Shown piece after piece: positions 1-5,980 of a DNA stretch of 17,779 bases. The translations under genes and the position numbers were made by a program. The notes under the pieces were generated by a model. The model had not been told where the DNA came from. It saw only the letters and a program-made list of their open reading frames with translations, and searched no databases. Source of the DNA: GCA-003244245 sp035606945 (GTDB lineage: Bacteria > Actinomycetota > Actinomycetes > Mycobacteriales > Pseudonocardiaceae); the NCBI GenBank assembly GCA_035606945.1, contig DATNDR010000072.1, forward strand, positions 1 to 17,779, written 5' to 3'. Within the stretch, counting starts at the first letter, position 1. Each line of letters begins with the position of its first letter.

Positions 1-2
1 GG

Positions 3-191
3 CAACTCTGCGACGCCTTCGCCCTCCACATCACCTACAACAAACACACCCACCACGCCGACTTCAACATCGACATCGCCGCCCACACCATCCCAAGAAT
101 CCAACAACTAGCCACACCCGCAAACACCGAAACAACAACCAGCACACACGGACAGTTCTTTGACGAACCCCGCCGGGGGCGCCACGTCTGA
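3..191 (+). CDS. C-terminal end of a probable serine site-specific recombinase (partial)
   Basis: The window opens inside an open frame of 62 codons ending at TGA 189-191. The visible residues include LCDAFALHITYNKHTHHADF followed by a polar tail. This matches the general pattern at the end of large serine recombinases, where a short beta-strand region of the form 'L-x-x-AF-x-L-x-I-x-Y' follows the zinc-ribbon and coiled-coil part; that comparison is from memory of the family. The catalytic serine domain would lie upstream, outside the window. The gene runs directly into a tRNA-3'-end-like sequence at 164-184, so its last codons overlap a likely attachment site. This fits an integrase gene at the end of an integrated element. 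The call rests on a short fragment; another mobile-element protein is possible. Confidence 0.45.
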   Translation, partial: QLCDAFALHITYNKHTHHADFNIDIAAHTIPRIQQLATPANTETTTSTHGQFFDEPRRGRHV

Positions 192-286
192 CCTGCTAAT
201 ATCATGTTGAGTAGTCCAGCTTCAGCCGGATCCGCCGGGGCGGTACTCATGCTCTACTCTGCCATACTGCTGTGGCAGATCTGGAC
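164..286 (+). repeat. Putative attachment-site copy A (tRNA-Arg 3' end plus shared flank)
   Basis: Positions 164-184 read as a tRNA 3' end: part of a T-arm (CGAACCCCG), then CGGGGGC, a discriminator G and CCA at 182-184. The downstream DNA to about 286 aligns over roughly 100 bp with 1270-1368, including GCCGGGGCGGT followed by CTCAT and CTACTC. The first 30 bp after the acceptor also match 2891-2920. The overlap with the recombinase stop region suggests the right end of an integrated element. A TAATAT box at 197-202 and a 35-codon frame (204-311, one hydrophobic segment) lie in the flank, but neither is convincing as a gene. Confidence 0.5.
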
Positions 287-335
287 GTCATGTCGTCGCC
301 ACCGACGCTGACGGCCTGCAAGAGCACATGGGTAA

Positions 336-668
336 CTAGGCGGCGGGCCAGTCCAGCACTACGCGTTCGGTGCCACCGTCGAACGCGGCGGTGATCTCCA
401 AACGGCCACCGATGGCGTCGAGGTATCGCGCAAGCAGTTCGATTGTCGCGACTGCCCCGTGCTCGATGTGGCTGACCCGCGCCTTCGACACACCCATCCG
501 CTCAGCCACATCGATCTGGCGCAGCCCGGCCCGCTTCCGCAGCTCGACCAGCCGACGCAGCGCCAGCCCACGGCGCAACTGCTCGACGCGCTCCGCCCGC
601 TCCTCGGCGCTGCCGAGCACATCACTCAGCTCCGCACTCACCTCGTCCCACGTGTGCCATCCGGTCAC
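336..668 (-). CDS. XRE-family antitoxin of a HigBA-like toxin-antitoxin pair
   Basis: This 110-residue protein carries a helix-turn-helix of the Cro/CI (XRE) type at about residues 44-71, with the core QIDVAERMGVSKARVSHIEH, and a short C-terminal tail rich in beta-type residues (LEITAAFDGG). The protein would bind the operon promoter and neutralise the upstream toxin. The GTG start overlaps the toxin stop in a GTGA, and a strong ribosome site (AAGGAGG) precedes it by 7 bases, so translation is probably coupled. Toxin-first order with an XRE antitoxin is typical of HigBA and related phage-derived pairs. The assignment to HigA rather than another XRE antitoxin is by type and order. Confidence 0.85.
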   Translation of the reverse strand: MTGWHTWDEVSAELSDVLGSAEERAERVEQLRRGLALRRLVELRKRAGLRQIDVAERMGVSKARVSHIEHGAVATIELLARYLDAIGGRLEITAAFDGGTERVVLDWPAA

Positions 669-1024
669 GATCCCACCTCCTTAATCCACTGCTCGTACCG
701 ATGCTCGGCGAGCGCCACAGCTCGCCCGTACCATCGCTTCCAGTCACCCGCCTTATCTCCGGCGACCAGCAGAACCGCCCGAGTCGCCGGATCGAAGGCA
801 AACAAGATCCGGATCTCGCTCGTACCCGCTGACCCAGGCCGTAGCTCCTTCAGGTGATGCAATCTCGAGGCCTTGATCCGATCGACCATCGGCCGGCCGA
901 GCGCGGGGCCCTCGATCGCCAGCAAGTCCAGGGCATCGCTGACCTGCCGCAGCGTGTCCCGGTCGGTACGACGAAGACTGTGCAACCAATGCCGCACCTC
1001 GTCGACCATGACTATCTTCCACAC
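665..1024 (-). CDS. RelE/HigB-superfamily toxin (phage Gp49-like)
   Basis: This protein has 119 residues if started at GTG 1024, giving the N-terminus M/V-W-K-I-V-M-V-D-E-V. Such a start is usual for the Gp49-like HigB family ('W-x-I-x-x-x-D-E-V-x-x-W'). The central part (HLKELRPGSAGTSEIRILFA) matches the family pattern L-K-E-L-R-P...E-x-R-x-x-F/Y, the RNase fold that cuts mRNA on the ribosome. A TATACT box at 1031-1036 (minus strand) lies 6 bases before GTG 1024, so the transcript would begin at or next to the start codon (leaderless), which supports this start over TTG 1030. The antitoxin gene follows with a 4-base overlap. No truncation is seen and the pair looks functional. Confidence 0.85.
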   Translation of the reverse strand: MWKIVMVDEVRHWLHSLRRTDRDTLRQVSDALDLLAIEGPALGRPMVDRIKASRLHHLKELRPGSAGTSEIRILFAFDPATRAVLLVAGDKAGDWKRWYGRAVALAEHRYEQWIKEVGS

Positions 1025-1030
1025 CAGCAA

Positions 1031-1036
1031 AGTATA
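1031..1036 (-). promoter_or_regulatory. -10 box of the HigBA-like operon
   Basis: Read on the minus strand, TATACT lies 6 bases upstream of GTG 1024. It fits the mycobacterial TANNNT -10 consensus and would place the transcript start on or beside the start codon. No clear -35 is seen, as is common in mycobacteria. Confidence 0.5.
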
Positions 1037-2019
1037 CGGCTTTATTGACCCATGTCGTAGGTCGACTCGTTCATCGAAACCAGGTTGTAGTTCTCTGATC
1101 GTCCATGACCCCCTCGCTCAGCGAGGTAATCGCGCGTGCAAGGGTTCATGCACACCACCGTGACTCAGGAAGCGGTGAGCAGGGTAAGCGGCAACGGGGA
1201 GACATCAGAGACAGGCATGATCGGGGTTTTACCGGCCTCCGGAGGCGGGAACGCAGGTTCGAATCCTGCCGGGGCGCACTTCTGGCCTGCAAATATCACT
1301 GTGCGTAGGCTGGCTTTGGTCTGATTGCCGGGGCGGTGCTCATCGGCTACTCAGCAACGCTGGGGTGACAACCCGGGACGTCAGCCGAGTCGTCTCCGCT
1401 GGTCGATGCCGGTAGTGTAGGTCATCCCTGAACGAGAATGACGGCTTGCGACGAAGCTATCGACCTCGCTGCCCGGGCCGCAGCGCCACGCCCTCAGCAC
1501 TCTCGGTGCGGTAGTCGTGCAAGGGTTCGTGCAATGAGCGCGGTGGACCCACGACGGCCTCCGGGTATCAGCTGACTTTGTCTGGGTGATGCATGCTGCC
1601 AGAGGTATCGGGGAAGGTTCCACGACCATTCGGAAGACACGCGCCTCATGACGCACCAAGAAGATGATGGACATGTCAGTTTGCGGCCCGCAGCAAGCCA
1701 CCAAAATTTCAATCGCGCAGGTATAGCTGGTTGAGGTGACAAAGTGTCCGCGTTCAACGTGTCCGCGTTCAACCTTGGGAACCGTTCAACTCGGCCCTGC
1801 CTACGATGATCTGCGAGCTGCCGTTCCCGGACGCACGGTCCAGGATGTGACGGAGTCGACACCGGCACCGGGTGCGATTCAGGGGCGCCCTCACACGAAC
1901 GTGTACAACGGCTAGGACAGCGCGGCTGCTGAGGCCACGAAGCCTAGGCCGTGTTGCACCGATGACGTGTCCCTCGACAACTTCGCGCAACCGGGGCCTA
2001 GCTAGGGGTCCGCGTGCGA
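1037..2019. other. About 1 kb without a recognisable gene, holding repeats
   Basis: Several open frames exist on both strands here, but none has a recognisable domain, a ribosome site and gene-like composition together. Visible structure: an inverted repeat CCTCGCTCAGCGAGG (1112-1126); an 18-base direct repeat (1135-1152 and 1516-1533, one mismatch); the tRNA fragment at 1232-1279; and an exact 15-base tandem duplication GTGTCCGCGTTCAAC (1744-1773). A 59-codon plus-strand frame beginning GTG near 1736 runs through the tandem repeat without identifiable similarity. The stretch reads like eroded mobile-element DNA. Confidence 0.5.
1232..1368 (+). repeat. Attachment-site copy B: 3' half of a tRNA-Arg(CCG)-like gene plus flank
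   Basis: The fragment begins in the anticodon stem. The seven-base loop CTCCGGA (1237-1243) has CCG at the anticodon position. The T-arm GCAGGTTCGAATCCTGC (1253-1269) is perfect and is followed by CGGGGCG. No 5' half (D-arm and 5' acceptor strand) is present upstream, so it is not a functional tRNA. Positions 1238-1274 match 2859-2895 with one mismatch in 37. The downstream flank to about 1368 aligns with 176-286. A tRNA 3' half left beside foreign DNA is the usual trace of integration into a tRNA gene. Confidence 0.65.
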
Positions 2020-2032
2020 GTACGCGTACGAT
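2020..2032 (+). promoter_or_regulatory. Promoter and palindromic operator candidate of the VapBC-like operon
   Basis: A TACGAT -10 box (2027-2032) ends 6 bases before GTG 2039, again predicting a leaderless transcript. The perfect palindrome GTACGCGTAC (2020-2029) overlaps the -10 box, which is where an autoregulating VapB-type antitoxin would be expected to bind. The operator role is inferred from position. Confidence 0.4.
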
Positions 2033-2038
2033 GCGCGT

Positions 2039-2245
2039 GTGACCAGCAGGGACAAGCTGATGGAGCTCGTCGAGAGGCTGCCCGAAGAGCAGGCCGAGGA
2101 GCTGCTGAGGCTTGCGCTGGAGCGGTACGTACTCCCTGGCCGACGACAGCCGTTACCGGCCTTCGTCGGGATCGGCGACAGCGGCCGATCGGATGTCTCT
2201 GAGCGGGTGGATGATTTCCTTGCCCACGGGTTCGGCAGCGCATAA
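2039..2245 (+). CDS. VapB-like antitoxin
   Basis: This 68-residue, acidic, largely helical protein (SRDKLMELVERLPEEQAEEL near the start) has a C-terminal tail (SERVDDFLAHGFGS) suited to wrapping a toxin. It lies 6 bases upstream of a PIN-domain gene in the same direction, the standard antitoxin-toxin order. The GTG start is chosen because the TACGAT box sits 6 bases upstream. No ribbon-helix-helix or AbrB motif can be named with certainty, so the antitoxin subtype is left open. The protein looks complete although the neighbouring toxin is broken. Confidence 0.7.
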   Translation: MTSRDKLMELVERLPEEQAEELLRLALERYVLPGRRQPLPAFVGIGDSGRSDVSERVDDFLAHGFGSA

Positions 2246-2251
2246 CCCATC

Positions 2252-2672
2252 GTGATCATTGTGGACACGGGCGTCCTCTACGCCCTGGCCGATCGCCGCG
2301 ACACCCACCACAAGGCCTGCGTGCGCTGGTTGGTCGGCGCTCCCCGGCCCTTGATCGTGCCGCCGCTCGTCATAGCGGAGACCTGTTATCTGATCGGCCG
2401 GCACCTCGGAGCTAACGCCGAGGCAACGTTCCTCGACGCGTTCGGGCCCGGTCAGACACTGTCACTGGGTGACTTCCTGGGAGGACGTGACGCGGATGGC
2501 TATCCTGGTCAGGCAGTACGCCGATCTCAAGCTCGGAGGCACGGACGCGGCCGTGATCGCGACGGCAGAGCGACTGGGCATCACGCGCGTCGCGACTGTT
2601 GATCGGCGCCACTTCACGGTGGTCCGGCCCAAACATGTGGGGTCGTTCGCGTTGCTGCCCGACCCGCTGTGA
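2252..2672 (+). pseudogene. VapC-like PIN-domain toxin, frameshifted
   Basis: The first frame (from GTG 2252) gives the PIN N-terminus MIIVDTGVLYALADRRD with the first catalytic Asp (residue 5) and later VIAETCYLIGRHLG with the conserved Glu. Around 2463-2470 the reading shifts by one base. The rest of the domain continues in the next frame as TSWEDVTRMAILVRQYADL, then GGTDAAVIATAERLGITRVA and DRRHF, to TGA 2672. Together they form a full PIN ribonuclease of about 139 residues with all acidic residues in place. The break sits in a stretch of little conservation, so either one indel inactivated it or the shift is a sequencing error. The intact antitoxin upstream would tolerate toxin loss. Confidence 0.8.
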
Positions 2673-3279
2673 ACGGCCACCAGGACCCAAACCCAACCTC
2701 CAGCACGCCATCGCAGCCCTGATCACATCGGTACCGAAACCGCGTCGTGGAATCAATCGTGGACTCAACTGCACGGCGCGGTGGCCTCTGTAGACGCTGG
2801 AGACCCGCCAAGAGCCCAGGTAGCATCAGGGACATCACAGTGGATGGGGAGGCCCGGTTCCGGAGGCGGGAGCGCAGGTTCGAATCCTGCCGGGGTCGCC
2901 ACGTCTGACCTGGGAATACGACTTTTTGCCAGCGGGCTAACAGCGGTATTTGCCCGTTTTGAGGGCCGCCGTGGAGCGAACTGAATCCACGACACCCGCC
3001 TCATCGAATACTCTGCACCTGAGTCAGGCCGCGGCCTCGTTTTCCGCGGACAGCCGCTCGGCCCCGAGGCCAGGAGAAGGCGCAGGTCAAGGCTTATGTT
3101 GCTCCATGGCCAGCCGTCGTCCTACAGAAAATTCAAGGTCCTGCGGCGACCGCTTGGGCGGCGCGGTATTCATGCGCTCCTGAGCTGCACCACGGTTACA
3201 GGACAACATCGACTTCGCTGGGTGGCCTGGAGGCGCGTTTGCGTTGCGCGAAGCGGTGGCAGGCTGGGTCTGTTCCCAT
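2673..3279. other. Gene-poor stretch with attachment copy C
   Basis: No convincing gene is seen. The only clear element is the tRNA fragment at 2855-2920. A plus-strand frame from 2950 contains LHLSQAAASFSA, faintly like the recognition helix of a LysR-type regulator, but the remainder does not support a gene. Confidence 0.4.
2855..2920 (+). repeat. Attachment-site copy C: 3' half of a tRNA-Arg-like gene
   Basis: The T-arm GCAGGTTCGAATCCTGC (2874-2890) is perfect and is followed by CGGGGTC, a discriminator G and CCA (2899-2901). The part before it, TTCCGGAGGCGGG, is the remainder of the anticodon arm. The D-arm and 5' acceptor strand are absent, so it is a fragment, not a tRNA gene. It matches copy B over 37 bp with one mismatch and copy A through CGCCACGTCTGACCTG and on to about 2920. 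Confidence 0.65.
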
Positions 3280-3515
3280 GGTGTGACCAGATCGCCTCGG
3301 CCAGCTCAGTAAGGCAGCCGCCACCCACAGCGGGTGGGTTCTTCGACCCCGAGTTCGTAGTGTCCGTGGCGGACGTTCTGCACGAACGCGTGCCCGATGA
3401 TGACGGCCATTAGCTCCGCGGTCGGTCTTGAGGCCGCGCATCGGCCGCAGGCGCCGCTTCAGCCGCCCATGATCGGTTGTTGGCGTACTGCTCGGTGTGG
3501 CGCCGGGCGCCCGAA
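3280..3515 (-). pseudogene. IS6-family transposase remnant (C-terminal end)
   Basis: Read on the minus strand through three frames, the segment spells the usual end of actinobacterial IS6-family DDE transposases: HTEQYANNR, then DHGRLKRRLRPMRGLKTDR, then IIGHAFVQNVRHGHYELGV, and finally a trace of A-A-A-x-x-x-E-L-A-E-A-I. At least three frameshifts separate these blocks and the N-terminal part with the first Asp residues is missing. It abuts an IS110-type fragment upstream, so one element was probably inserted into or deleted against the other. Family assignment is from remembered motifs. Confidence 0.65.
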
Positions 3516-3645
3516 ACCGACGGCTTCGCCCCGACGCGGGGGCGATCGGGGCGGTGCCGGCGAAACTGCGTACGGCGGCAGCGTCGGTGAACCAGCGCGG
3601 GTTATCGCCAAGCTCGTCGAGCACCCGGGCGCTGCGCCACCGCTA
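3516..3645 (-). pseudogene. IS110-family transposase remnant
   Basis: The minus-strand frame reads ARVLDELGDNPRWFTDAAAV and then SFAGTAPIAPASGRSR. This is the transposase_20 (C-terminal) signature of IS110-family enzymes ('L-x-E-L-G-D...F...L-x-x-x-A-G-x-x-P...S-G-x-S'). Only about 40 residues survive. Upstream it is interrupted by stops, and downstream it fuses to the IS6-type remnant near 3515. No termini can be defined. Confidence 0.6.
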
Positions 3646-3865
3646 TCCGACGACCGCGACCACCTGAAATTCCTACCGCGGCCCGCGCGAACTGAAGCGG
3701 CTGCACTCAGCTCAAGTAATCAGCGCGAGACACGCCTATATCCAAAATTTTACCGCGGTCATTACGAACTGGCTCCTGACATCAATCCGCATCGATCCCC
3801 GCAAGCCGTTGACACCACAGCGCCCAACCGTGCCCACCATGCGACAACGCACAGCGCAACAGCGC
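3646..3865. other. Short stretch with no recognisable gene
   Basis: Between the IS110 remnant and the shared leader repeat nothing recognisable is seen on either strand. The composition is slightly richer in A and T around 3730-3780 than the surroundings. Confidence 0.3.
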
Positions 3866-4030
3866 CATTGAGAGTAGTATCAGCAGTGACCGATTACTCT
3901 TCGTGCGTAAGACATCCTCGTCTGCGTCGTTCTCGGCCTCACCATGACACCGGTGGTCAGTCAGGCCGGGACGGGAACTTCGCGATGACGTCGGTTCACA
4001 CAACCTTCCCAGATCAGGTCGATACGCTCG
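3866..4030 (+). repeat. Shared leader repeat, copy 1 (upstream and start of the DUF5994 pseudogene)
   Basis: This segment aligns base for base, with few gaps and by eye about three quarters identity, with the minus strand of 16276-16112 ahead of the lipid kinase gene. Common blocks include ATTGAGAGTA, TCTTCGTGCG / TTTTCGTGCG, the identical GCCGGGACGGGAAC, and ACGTCGGTTC / GCGTCGGTTC around the start codon. A TACTYT sequence (TACTCT at 3895-3900 here) is conserved in both and fits a TANNNT -10. Here a 14-codon upstream frame ending AGTGTSR overlaps the DUF5994 ATG in an ATGA; in the other copy this frame does not stop there. Confidence 0.7.
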
Positions 4031-4435
4031 GCTCGGCGGGCCCGGGCTGCTCGGTACGCCTGGGCCTGAAGCCAAGTAACGGTTTCGCCAGAGGCGCCTT
4101 GGACGGAGCGTGGTAGCCTCGGTCGACAGATCCCGCGATCGAGCTCGTCGCGCTGGGTGAGGAACTCGGAGTTCGGTGCGCCCAGGTCCGGCGTGTCGCG
4201 CTGAACGTGGGCGCATGGGACGGTGCTCCAGATTCGGCTCGCGAATGGTCGAGGGGTGGCCGTGGACTGGGTTCCAAATGTTCGGGTGCCCGGTTGGTTC
4301 GGGTCCGTGGCACCGACGATCAGCGGATTCGATTTGCTGCTCGTCCCTGTCGAGACCACACCAGCCATCGCTGACCGGACACTGACTATGGCGGCCGAGG
4401 GCCAAGACCCGGAGACAACCGCTTCTGGTGAGCAT
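3986..4435 (+). pseudogene. DUF5994 family gene, broken by a stop and a frameshift
   Basis: From ATG 3986 the frame gives MTSVHTTFPDQVDTL, then VRLGLKPSNGF and GALDGAW. After that comes TAG (4115-4117), where the family normally has a second Trp (GAWWPRS). The same frame continues PRSTDPAIELVALGEELG and VRRVALNVGAWDGAPDSARE. Near 4240 the reading shifts, and the C-terminal half goes on in another frame as GVAVDWVPNVRVPGW, SGFDLLLVPVETTPAIADR and LTMAAEGQDPET. The order of blocks is that of DUF5994, a small family of unknown function common in mycobacteria. The gene is otherwise almost full length, so decay is recent. A transposase remnant lies just beyond its end on the other strand. Confidence 0.75.
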
Positions 4436-4439
4436 GCAC

Positions 4440-4612
4440 GCTGCGCTCGCGACGGCGGTGGGCGAGACGGTCCAGCAAACCGCCAGCACGTCAAGTCCGA
4501 CGCCACCGCCCCGAAGAACTCGGCCTGGGTCAGCCAGCACCGCGTCGGTGAAGATGGTGGTGGCCCCGCCGGCGCGGCCGATGCGATCAGGGGGCCAGAA
4601 CATAGGCCGTGG
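4440..4612 (-). pseudogene. Probable IS1380-family transposase fragment
   Basis: On the minus strand DAVLA is followed, after one extra base, by TQAEFFGAVASDLTCWR (4480-4527) and, in yet another frame, LDRLAHRRRE. This resembles the N-terminal part of IS1380-type transposases ('A-E-L/F-F-G-x-V-A-S-D-x-T-x-x-R'). Nothing of the catalytic core is present. The family call is tentative because it depends on one block of about 17 residues. Confidence 0.4.
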
Positions 4613-4752
4613 AGGCCGGATCGATCCCGGGCTTGCTCAAGAGTCCGGCTGGCATGTCAGTGATGGCGGTGATAGTTGCTTTTTGTTGGTGATCAGTTCG
4701 GCGTCGAGGTGGATATACCAATCTCAAAGTAGTTTCCGAAGAGGAGGAAACG

Positions 4753-5031
4753 ATGAAGGCGTCAGATGTTATCGATCGACTGAACAAGGTCGAGGTGGAT
4801 TGCTACGGGATCATGACACCTCTGCCTCAGATCAGCACGGTTACTATCGGGGACGACACCTTGGTGCTGGTCCGGCCACACGATCGTAGTCAGTTCCCGG
4901 CCTTGGTGTATGCTATCCGCAACAGCAATGCGGGCCTCAAACCGTCAGACGATGGCAGGCAGATCCTCGTTCCGGTCCCCGATCCGGGCGCGGAGGTTTG
5001 TGCCGCGCCGAAACTGGACGTGGACATGTGA
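4753..5031 (+). CDS. Free-standing ribosome-recycling-factor domain II protein
   Basis: This 92-residue protein starts at ATG 4753 with an excellent ribosome site (GAGGAGG, about 5 bases before). Residues 11-74 match the beta-rich domain II of ribosome recycling factor: VEVDCYGIMTPLPQ (RRF: I-x-x-D-Y-Y-G-x-x-T-P-I-x-Q), then LVLVRPHDRSQ (L-V-V/I-x-P-x-x-x-x-Q) and ALVYAIRNSNAGLKPSDDG (A-I-x-x-A-I-R-N-S-x-L-G-x-N-P-x-x-D-G), ending ILVPVP. RRF itself is about 185 residues. The long three-helix domain I, including the arginine-rich helix that contacts the ribosome, is entirely absent: the N-terminus is only about 10 residues longer than the domain and the C-terminus stops about 18 after it. The frame is clean, unlike its neighbours. 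Role unknown: it might bind EF-G or the ribosome and modulate recycling or hibernation (inference). Remnants of IS DNA lie upstream and a dead tetR downstream. Confidence 0.75.
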   Translation: MKASDVIDRLNKVEVDCYGIMTPLPQISTVTIGDDTLVLVRPHDRSQFPALVYAIRNSNAGLKPSDDGRQILVPVPDPGAEVCAAPKLDVDM

Positions 5032-5089
5032 CCTGGGAGCTTCAGTCACGGAGTCAGGTTGCTCGGCGGTATTTGTTGATCAGGTCATC

Positions 5090-5365
5090 ATGTCAAGGGT
5101 AGAAGAAGTCGACCACGAGGGGATCGGTATGTGGATGCGCAGGAACGGATCCGGCGCGCACCACATCACTCTGCGACCCATGATTTATAGCGATGGGTGG
5201 TGGCGAGGATTTCGCCGTATTGCATTGGGCCGGCGCGCCGGTCAGCCGGGTGGTGGTGGGGGTCGTTCTAGGCCGTTGATGAGTGCGTTGATGCCGGCGG
5301 TGAATCGCCGGTCTCGGTTGTCGAACCAGATGTGTTTCGCCGAGGGCGGCCAGGGTGGGGAGTAA
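5090..5365 (+). CDS. Hypothetical short ORF downstream of the RRF-domain gene
   Basis: A 91-codon frame begins at ATG 5090, 58 bases after the previous stop. The first 55 residues (MSRVEEVDHEGIGMWMRRN, later MIYSDGWWRGFRR) look protein-like, but no family is recognised. The last third runs antisense to the tetR remnant and is probably not coding. The ribosome site is poor (only AGGT at about 8 bases). It could be the remains of a gene once co-transcribed with the RRF-domain gene, or chance. Confidence 0.2.
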   Translation: MSRVEEVDHEGIGMWMRRNGSGAHHITLRPMIYSDGWWRGFRRIALGRRAGQPGGGGGRSRPLMSALMPAVNRRSRLSNQMCFAEGGQGGE

Positions 5366-5690
5366 AGCCGTTTTCTGGGTGCCGAGTCCTGGACCCGTTG
5401 TTCGTTGACGGAGATGTGGGGGCTGCTGATCTCGAATCCGAGGTGTAGTCGAGGATGAGGAAGAATGCGAGACTTGTTTCGTGGCGGGGGAACCCGGCGT
5501 TGTGCAGGGGCAGCAAGATAGCTTCGGCCAGGGCTAGGGAGTGCGGGCCGAGGGGGTCGCGAGCGTTCAGTAGGCCAGCGACCCGGGATGAGCCTCTAGT
5601 ACGTCCGTAGTCGATGAGCGAGTGTCTTGATCTGCTCGGTCCAGGACAGTACGCGCCGACGCGGATTGAGCTGGCGATCGCGACAGCGGT
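5255..5690 (-). pseudogene. TetR-family regulator, C-terminal part, multiply frameshifted
   Basis: Blocks typical of a TetR ligand-binding domain appear in order on the minus strand but in changing frames: SWTEQIKTLAHRLRTY, VAGLLNARDPLGPHSLALAE, AGFPRHETSLAFFLILDYT, LGFEISSPHISVNEQRVQD, and the final HIWFDNRDRRFTAGINALIN. At least three frame changes and no intact DNA-binding N-terminus are visible. A functional TetR of this type is about 200-230 residues. The gene is dead, and no target operon is identifiable nearby. Confidence 0.7.
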
Positions 5691-5980
5691 GGCGTGGAAG
5701 GGACGCGCAACTGTACGCGGTCTCCTTCCTGACTTCGGCTCGATGAGACGCATCGATGAAGGTTTGACTGCGAATGAGGTATAGTTGAAAAAGCACCCAT
5801 GACGATCATAGTCTTCTGCCTTAGCTGGGTGCCGCTTCACGTGAGCCACCGTGACGTCGCCGGCCAGGTTTACGCAATCGCACAGCCCGATGGACCCCTA
5901 GCAGGATCGATGTCGTCCCATGCTGCCTGAGCAGCCGACATTGTTGCTGGGCGGTCGGTCGCCTCTCAAGAGAGTCTCGA

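Noticed and set aside
1232..1279. Functional tRNA-Arg gene
   Set aside because: Only the 3' half from the anticodon arm on is present; no D-arm or 5' acceptor strand pairs with it, and the anticodon stem has a mismatch. The same holds for 2855-2901.
1105..1324. Small plus-strand genes over attachment copy B
   Set aside because: The frames read straight through the tRNA fragment, which explains the sequence better.
2950..3183. LysR-family regulator remnant
   Set aside because: LHLSQAAASFSA recalls a LysR recognition helix, but the flanking residues and the rest of the frame give no further family blocks.
3397..4116. Long plus-strand frame of 239 codons
   Set aside because: Its first half is antisense to the transposase remnants and its end is the DUF5994 start; the composite has no domain of its own.
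3782..4603. Long minus-strand frame of 273 codons
   Set aside because: It runs antisense to the DUF5994 pseudogene; only its first part overlaps a transposase-like block, and the remainder is Arg/Pro-rich without family features.
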